From Gammaproteobacteria bacterium (GTDB lineage Bacteria; Pseudomonadota; Gammaproteobacteria; Steroidobacterales; Steroidobacteraceae): a stretch of DNA of 10,912 nt. This document shows, one piece after another, positions 7,462-10,912 of this stretch. The notes under the pieces were generated by a model. That model saw only the letters and a list, made by a program, of their open reading frames with translations. It did no database searches and was not told where the DNA came from. The translations under genes were made by a program, and so were the position numbers. The stretch is taken from NCBI GenBank assembly GCA_030040235.1, contig JASHUC010000296.1, positions 1 to 10,912 of the forward strand, given 5' to 3'. The first letter of the stretch is position 1. Each line of letters begins with the position of its first letter.

Positions 7462-7617
7462 CTACTTGATCTTGGTTTCCTTGTACGGGACGTGCTTGCG
7501 TACGACCGGATCGAATTTCTTCACTTCGAGCTTGTCCGGGTGCAGGCGGCGGTTCTTGGTCGTCACGTAGAAGTGGCCGGTTCCGGCGGAGGAGAGGAGC
7601 TTCACTTTCTCGCGCAT
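7462..7617 (-). CDS. rpmG: 50S ribosomal protein L33
   Basis: Translation from the ATG at 7617-7615 gives 51 residues starting [20 protein letters not shown] and containing [15 protein letters not shown], a close match to E. coli L33 (55 residues) from its REKIKL onwards. No cysteine is present, so it is the zinc-independent type. An AGGAGA ribosome-binding site (7631-7626) lies 8 nt before the ATG and overlaps the rpmB stop. It is the middle gene of the rpmB-rpmG-mutM operon, the same order as in E. coli. Confidence 0.96.
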   Translation of the reverse strand: MREKVKLLSSAGTGHFYVTTKNRRLHPDKLEVKKFDPVVRKHVPYKETKIK

Positions 7618-7629
7618 GGTCGCGTTCTC

Positions 7630-7866
7630 CTAGATCTTCACTCCACGGTCGCGCAGCTCCCCGATCACCGCATCGATTCCTTTCTTCTCGATCGTGCGCA
7701 TGCCGTTGGTCGAGACGCGCAGGCTCACCCAGCGCTTCTCGTCTTCGAGCCAGAAGCGCTGCGTGTGCAGGTTCGGCAGGAAGCGCCGCCGGCGCTTGTT
7801 GTTCGCGTGCGATACGCGGTTGCCGACCGTCGGACGCTTACCGGTGATATCACATACTCTGGACAT
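7630..7866 (-). CDS. rpmB: 50S ribosomal protein L28
   Basis: From the ATG at 7866-7864 this is 78 residues, the same length as E. coli L28. It begins [20 protein letters not shown] and contains [14 protein letters not shown] and [12 protein letters not shown]. Another ATG three codons upstream (7875) is possible, but L28 conventionally starts at MSRVC. Only a single N-terminal cysteine is present, as in E. coli, not the paired cysteines of the zinc-binding type. It leads the operon rpmB-rpmG-mutM, with 12 nt before the rpmG ATG. Its promoter is probably at 7960-7932, leaving a leader of about 60 nt. Confidence 0.97.
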   Translation of the reverse strand: MSRVCDITGKRPTVGNRVSHANNKRRRRFLPNLHTQRFWLEDEKRWVSLRVSTNGMRTIEKKGIDAVIGELRDRGVKI

Positions 7867-7931
7867 GGATCGCAAAGCCTCGCAGCCCGGGAACGTAGCG
7901 CCCAGAGGCGTCCGCCCCGGCAGGGGCGGGC

Positions 7932-7960
7932 TTTATACCAGTCCCGGCAGGGGCCCGCAA
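7932..7960 (-). promoter_or_regulatory. Candidate rpmB-rpmG-mutM promoter
   Basis: On the minus strand TTGCGG (7960-7955) and TATAAA (7937-7932, 5 of 6 to TATAAT) are 17 bp apart. A 12-bp direct repeat, CCCGGCAGGGGC on the plus strand, occurs at 7916-7927 and 7943-7954. One copy lies in the promoter spacer and the other covers the predicted start site, so the copies flank the -10 box. The first copy is also part of a GC hairpin (7912-7929). Confidence 0.55.
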
Positions 7961-8014
7961 GGCAGCGCCCGGGCCCGTACCCTGACCCCAGGGCGCGCGG
8001 CCGTCCGTGCTCGT

Positions 8015-8043
8015 TTGCCTGCGGTGGAGGGTCGCCCGATAAT
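8015..8043 (+). promoter_or_regulatory. Candidate coaBC-dut promoter
   Basis: TTGCCT (8015-8020, 4 of 6 to TTGACA) and GATAAT (8038-8043, 5 of 6) have the optimal 17-bp spacing. Transcription would start near 8050, about 19 nt before the coaBC ATG at 8069. The promoter diverges from that of rpmB. Between the two -35 boxes is a small inverted repeat, CCCTG-N4-CAGGG (7980-7993). The in-frame ATG at 8042 is inside this -10 box, which argues for 8069 as the true coaBC start. Confidence 0.6.
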
Positions 8044-8068
8044 GCCTCGGGGGCGAGGGCTCGAGGTC

Positions 8069-9310
8069 ATGCAAGGCAAGCGCATCCTGCTCGGCGTTAC
8101 CGGCGGCATTGCCGCCTACAAAGCTGCGGACCTCGTGCGGCGGCTGCGGGAGCGGGGCGCCGAAGTGCAGGTCGTCATGACCGCGGCCGCGCAGCGATTC
8201 TTGACGCCCCTCACGTTTCAAGCGCTCTCCGGCCGACCCGTGCGCAGCGAGCTGTGGGACTCGGCTGCCGAGGCCGCGATGGGTCACATCGAGCTGGCGC
8301 GCTGGGCCGAGCTCGTGCTGGTTGCGCCCGCGAGCGCCGATTTTCTCGCGCGGCTCGCTCGCGGTAGCGCGGAGGATCTGCTCGCCACCCTGTGTCTCGC
8401 GACGGAGGCACCGATCGCGGTCGCGCCCGCCATGAATCGTCTGATGTGGAGCAATGCGGCGACGCGCGCCAACGTGAAGCTGCTCGACGAGCGCGGCGTG
8501 CGAATGCTCGGTCCGGGCGAGGGTGATCAGGCGTGCGGGGAGGTCGGTCCGGGCCGCATGCTCGAGCCCGAGGCGCTGGCTGAGCTTGCGGAGAGGCTCC
8601 TCGAGCCGCGCGGCCCGCTCGCGGGACGGCACGTGCTGATCACCGCGGGCCCCACCCGCGAACGCATCGACCCGGTGCGGTTCGTGAGCAATCGCAGCTC
8701 CGGACGCATGGGCTTTGCCGTCGCCGAGGCGGCGCGCGCGGCAGGCGCGGAGGTCGTCCTGGTGAGCGGACCCGTGGGGCTGCCGACTCCGCCGGGGGTC
8801 AATCGCATCGATGTGGAAAGCGCCGCCGACATGCTTTCCGCAGTGCTCGATGCGGTCACGCAGGCCGACATCTTCGTCTCGACCGCTGCGGTTGCGGACT
8901 ACCGTCCGGCTCGGCCGCCGGAGCACAAGATCAAGAAAAGCGCGGAGAAGCTCGCCGTGGAGATGGAGCGCACGGTCGATATCATCGCGACGGTCGCCGC
9001 CCGGGCGGCCCGGCCGTTCGTGGTGGGTTTCGCCGCCGAGACCGAGTCGGTCGAGCAGAACGCACGCGCGAAGATGATCAAGAAGAACCTCGACATGATC
9101 GCCGCCAACGAGGTCGGTCACGATAAGGCCTTCGATTGCGCCGAGAACGAGCTCATCGTGCTGTGGCGCGGCGGCGGGCGCCGGGAGCTCGGCCGCGCCT
9201 CGAAGGAAACCCTCGCGCGTGAGCTCGTGGCACTCATCGCGCAGGTGCTGGGCGAGCATGCAGAGGACGCCGGCACGGCTCCGCTCGCCCGGGACAGCGC
9301 TCGCGCTTGA
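8069..9310 (+). CDS. coaBC: Bifunctional phosphopantothenoylcysteine decarboxylase / phosphopantothenate-cysteine ligase
   Basis: This 413-residue fusion (E. coli 406) carries two steps of coenzyme A synthesis. The N-terminal CoaC flavoprotein domain (about 1-180) shows [18 protein letters not shown] (9-26), the catalytic His73 in [13 protein letters not shown] (120-123) and the substrate clamp [10 protein letters not shown] with Cys156. The C-terminal CoaB domain (about 187-400) shows [18 protein letters not shown] (191-208) followed by RSSGRMG, then AAVADY and KIKK. CoaB joins cysteine to phosphopantothenate using CTP; CoaC decarboxylates the product to phosphopantetheine, the substrate of CoaD. 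The alternative in-frame ATG at 8042 is rejected because it falls in the -10 box. The last 20 or so residues are low-complexity. The dut ATG follows 46 nt downstream. Confidence 0.96.
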   Translation: MQGKRILLGVTGGIAAYKAADLVRRLRERGAEVQVVMTAAAQRFLTPLTFQALSGRPVRSELWDSAAEAAMGHIELARWAELVLVAPASADFLARLARGSAEDLLATLCLATEAPIAVAPAMNRLMWSNAATRANVKLLDERGVRMLGPGEGDQACGEVGPGRMLEPEALAELAERLLEPRGPLAGRHVLITAGPTRERIDPVRFVSNRSSGRMGFAVAEAARAAGAEVVLVSGPVGLPTPPGVNRIDVESAADMLSAVLDAVTQADIFVSTAAVADYRPARPPEHKIKKSAEKLAVEMERTVDIIATVAARAARPFVVGFAAETESVEQNARAKMIKKNLDMIAANEVGHDKAFDCAENELIVLWRGGGRRELGRASKETLARELVALIAQVLGEHAEDAGTAPLARDSARA

Positions 9311-9356
9311 GGCCCCCGAGCGATCCAATGCCTCCTCGTTCGCACAAGCTGAGCGC

Positions 9357-9827
9357 ATGATCGGCAACGGGCGCCGCGCCCTCGAGGTGCAGATTCTCGA
9401 TGCGCGCGTGGGCCGCGAGCTGGCGCTTCCGGCATACGCGACCGCCGGCTCCGCCGGGCTCGACCTGCGAGCCTGTCTCGATGCGCCGCTCGTGCTCGCG
9501 CCGGGCCGCGCGGAGCTCATTCCGACGGGCCTCGCGATACACCTCGAGGACCCGGGGCTCGCGGCCGTGATCCTGCCGCGCTCCGGGCTCGGTCACCGCC
9601 ACGGAATCGTGCTCGGCAATCTCGTGGGTCTCATCGACTCGGATTATCAGGGCGAGCTCAAGGTGTCCTGCTGGAACCGCAGCAGCGAGCCCTTCACCGT
9701 CACCCCCGGAGAGCGCATCGCGCAGCTGGTGGTGGTGCCCGTCGTGCAGGTCGAGCTCGAGATCGTCGAGCGGTTCGCGGCGAGCGAGCGCGGCGCCGGC
9801 GGGTTCGGCCACTCGGGGCGCGGTTAG
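9357..9827 (+). CDS. dut: Deoxyuridine 5'-triphosphate nucleotidohydrolase (dUTPase)
   Basis: This 156-residue trimeric-type dUTPase has all five motifs: [10 protein letters not shown] (30-39), [10 protein letters not shown] (74-83), GLIDSDYQG (91-99) with catalytic Asp94, PGERIAQL (117-124), and the C-terminal arm [10 protein letters not shown] (145-154). It hydrolyses dUTP to dUMP and diphosphate, lowering uracil incorporation into DNA and supplying thymidylate synthesis. It lies 46 nt after coaBC with no terminator between, so it is probably cotranscribed, as in E. coli. The frame is open upstream, but the ATG at 9357 gives a protein of normal length. The ribosome-binding site is weak. It is convergent with the DUF4124 gene. 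Confidence 0.97.
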   Translation: MIGNGRRALEVQILDARVGRELALPAYATAGSAGLDLRACLDAPLVLAPGRAELIPTGLAIHLEDPGLAAVILPRSGLGHRHGIVLGNLVGLIDSDYQGELKVSCWNRSSEPFTVTPGERIAQLVVVPVVQVELEIVERFAASERGAGGFGHSGRG

Positions 9828-9833
9828 TTAGCA

Positions 9834-9856
9834 GCGAGGCGCCGGCCGGGCTTCGC
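9834..9856. terminator. Hairpin between convergent dut and the DUF4124 gene
   Basis: Seven bases after the dut stop, GCGAGGC (9834-9840) pairs with GCTTCGC (9850-9856) with one G-T pair. The stem continues by CC/GG across a bulged G around a GGCC loop. Its place in a 55-bp gap between convergent genes suggests a shared terminator, but no T-run follows on either strand. Confidence 0.35.
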
Positions 9857-9882
9857 GGCAGGAAGCTCGAACGAGGTTTGTG

Positions 9883-10584
9883 CTATTGCGCGGCGGGACC
9901 GCCCGGGTCGCGCGAATTGCGCGCCGAGAGCAACTCGCGATAGCGGTCGATGTCCGCCTGGAATTGCGCGCGAACGGCAGCTTCCTGCGCGTCCCTCGTG
10001 CCGAGGGCCGTGCGCTGCACGCGCATCTCGTTGAGCGTGCGCACGAGCTGTTCGGCGAGATCGTCGGGCAGGCGATGCGCGCGCAGCTCCGTGTTGTAGG
10101 GCTTGAACAGCATGGCGCGCGCCTGCAGCGCCAGCAGCCGCTCGTGCAGCTGCGCCACGTATTGCTCGGCGGCGAGCCGCTGGCCCTTGAGCTGCGCGAG
10201 CCGCTCATCGCGCAGCGCCTCGATGTCGTGCACCGAGGTATAGGTCGTCATCAGAAAGTCATCGTGCTGCTTCTGCCTCTCGAGAGCCTCGCGCTCTCGC
10301 TCGGCGGTTTGTAGCTCCGCGGACGACCTCTCCGCCGTGAGCCGTCCGACCTCGACCCCCTGCCCATTGAGGATCGTCGCCTCTTTCTGGGCATACTGCG
10401 GCGGGACGCGGTCGCCGTAGTGCACCACCCCGTGCTCGTCGACCCAACGATAGACGACCCCTCCCTTGGAACTGTCGGAGGGGGCGGCATCGAGGACCGT
10501 GGTCCCAGCCGAGAAGCAGGCGATCGAGAAGCCCGCCACGAAGAGCGGCAACCAGTTGCGAGAGCGGTACGGCATGGGTGTCAT
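9883..10584 (-). CDS. Exported DUF4124-domain protein with long coiled coil
   Basis: This 233-residue protein has a basic N-terminus (RSRN), a hydrophobic stretch (about 11-25) and small residues before about position 35, consistent with a Sec signal peptide. Residues 43-66 (VVYRWVDEHGVVHYGDRVPP) match the DUF4124 pattern: a small beta-structured unit with a conserved W-D-x-x-G-x-x-H/Y-Y-x-D core, common at the N-terminus of exported proteobacterial proteins. Residues about 85-220 are rich in Glu, Arg, Gln, Ala and Leu and look like a long helical coiled coil. Function is unknown; an envelope role is inferred only from the signal peptide. It follows pyrE by 31 nt on the same strand. Either ATG (10584 or 10575) could be used and neither has a clear ribosome-binding site. 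Confidence 0.8.
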   Translation of the reverse strand: MTPMPYRSRNWLPLFVAGFSIACFSAGTTVLDAAPSDSSKGGVVYRWVDEHGVVHYGDRVPPQYAQKEATILNGQGVEVGRLTAERSSAELQTAEREREALERQKQHDDFLMTTYTSVHDIEALRDERLAQLKGQRLAAEQYVAQLHERLLALQARAMLFKPYNTELRAHRLPDDLAEQLVRTLNEMRVQRTALGTRDAQEAAVRAQFQADIDRYRELLSARNSRDPGGPAAQ

Positions 10585-10615
10585 ATTTTGACCGAGCGCG
10601 AGCGCAGAGCAAGAC

Positions 10616-10912
10616 TCATCGCACTCCGTAGCGGTCTCGATAGTGCCCGAGAGATGTGAGCTGTTCCGCAGAAATGCGGACCGCCCCGGAGGAGGGCTGT
10701 GAGAGCGCCTCGATCAGCTCATCGAGTGTGACGATGCTCACACACTCGAGGCCGTAGCGCTCCTGCATCTCCTCGACCGCGGAGCGCTCGCTTTCGCCGC
10801 GCTCCTGACGATCGAGCGCGAGCAGCACGCCGGTGGGCGTGGCGCCCGCCGCGCGGATCAGCTCGATCGCCTCGCGCTTGGCCGCACCTTCTGAGATCAC
10901 ATCGTCCACGAT
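10616..10912 (-). CDS. pyrE: Orotate phosphoribosyltransferase, 5' part missing
   Basis: The 98 C-terminal residues are present; the first half lies beyond the window (E. coli PyrE has 213). The fragment opens with the PRPP-binding loop IVDDVISEGAAKRE and continues with ATPTGVLLALDRQERG, SIVTLDELI and a C-terminal GHYRDRYGV resembling E. coli YREEFGV. PyrE condenses orotate with PRPP to form orotidine 5'-phosphate in pyrimidine synthesis. The loop departs from the E. coli sequence DDVITAGTA: Glu replaces Ala and Ala replaces the second Thr, which contacts phosphate in characterised enzymes. Pairing with dut nearby matches the E. coli pyrE-dut neighbourhood, but slmA is absent and the DUF4124 gene occupies its place. 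Confidence 0.93.
   Translation of the reverse strand: MVDDVISEGAAKREAIELIRAAGATPTGVLLALDRQERGESERSAVEEMQERYGLECVSIVTLDELIEALSQPSSGAVRISAEQLTSLGHYRDRYGVR

Noticed and set aside
7980..7993. CCCTG-N4-CAGGG inverted repeat between the rpmB and coaBC promoters as an operator
   Set aside because: The arms are only 5 bp in a very GC-rich stretch, so chance is likely; noted with the promoter but not called as a site.
7850..9520. A 556-residue minus-strand open frame
   Set aside because: It is antisense to coaBC and dut, both of which show complete catalytic motifs; long antisense frames are common at this base composition.

Overview
This window is a GC-rich chromosomal segment (roughly two-thirds G+C by eye) made almost entirely of housekeeping genes. 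Protein similarity and gene order point to a gammaproteobacterium: RpoH, FtsYEX, RsmD, CoaD, MutM, L33, L28, CoaBC, Dut and PyrE all resemble their Escherichia coli counterparts. The order could fit a Xanthomonadales, Nevskiales or Steroidobacter-like lineage, but that finer placement is a guess. I see no phage, insertion sequence, CRISPR array, tRNA, rRNA or toxin-antitoxin locus.

Layout. Positions 1-3608 hold a minus-strand cluster read ftsY, ftsE, ftsX, then rpoH. It covers SRP-dependent membrane targeting, the divisome ABC transporter, and the heat-shock sigma factor, which is cut by the window's left edge. The 244-bp gap before rpoH carries a near-perfect CIRCE element, the operator of the repressor HrcA, interleaved with plausible promoter hexamers. 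Head-to-head with ftsY is the plus-strand pair rsmD-coaD (16S rRNA methyltransferase and phosphopantetheine adenylyltransferase). Next come a minus-strand gene for an exported protein with two VOC/glyoxalase domains and, divergent from it, a plus-strand conserved membrane-anchored protein of unknown function. A minus-strand operon rpmB-rpmG-mutM follows (L28, L33, formamidopyrimidine-DNA glycosylase). Divergent from it is coaBC-dut on the plus strand. The window closes with a minus-strand pair: pyrE (only its 3' part is present) and a secreted DUF4124/coiled-coil protein.

How the genes relate. The window joins two clusters that lie apart in E. coli: rsmD/ftsYEX/rpoH, and pyrE-dut-coaBC-rpmBG-mutM-coaD. 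CoaBC and CoaD catalyse successive parts of coenzyme A synthesis. Dut and MutM both limit DNA damage (uracil incorporation, 8-oxoguanine). L28 and L33 are 50S proteins, and RsmD modifies the 30S rRNA. The VOC gene and the unknown membrane protein sit between coaD and mutM, which are neighbours in E. coli, so they look like the accessory part of the window.

I found no sign of an undescribed multi-gene system. The strongest single observation is the CIRCE operator in front of rpoH, which would place the positive heat-shock regulator (sigma-32) under the negative one (HrcA). Secondary points are non-consensus residues in the FtsE ABC signature and in the PyrE PRPP loop, an FtsY without an acidic A domain, a TTG start for mutM, and a strong excess of the hexamer CTCGAG.
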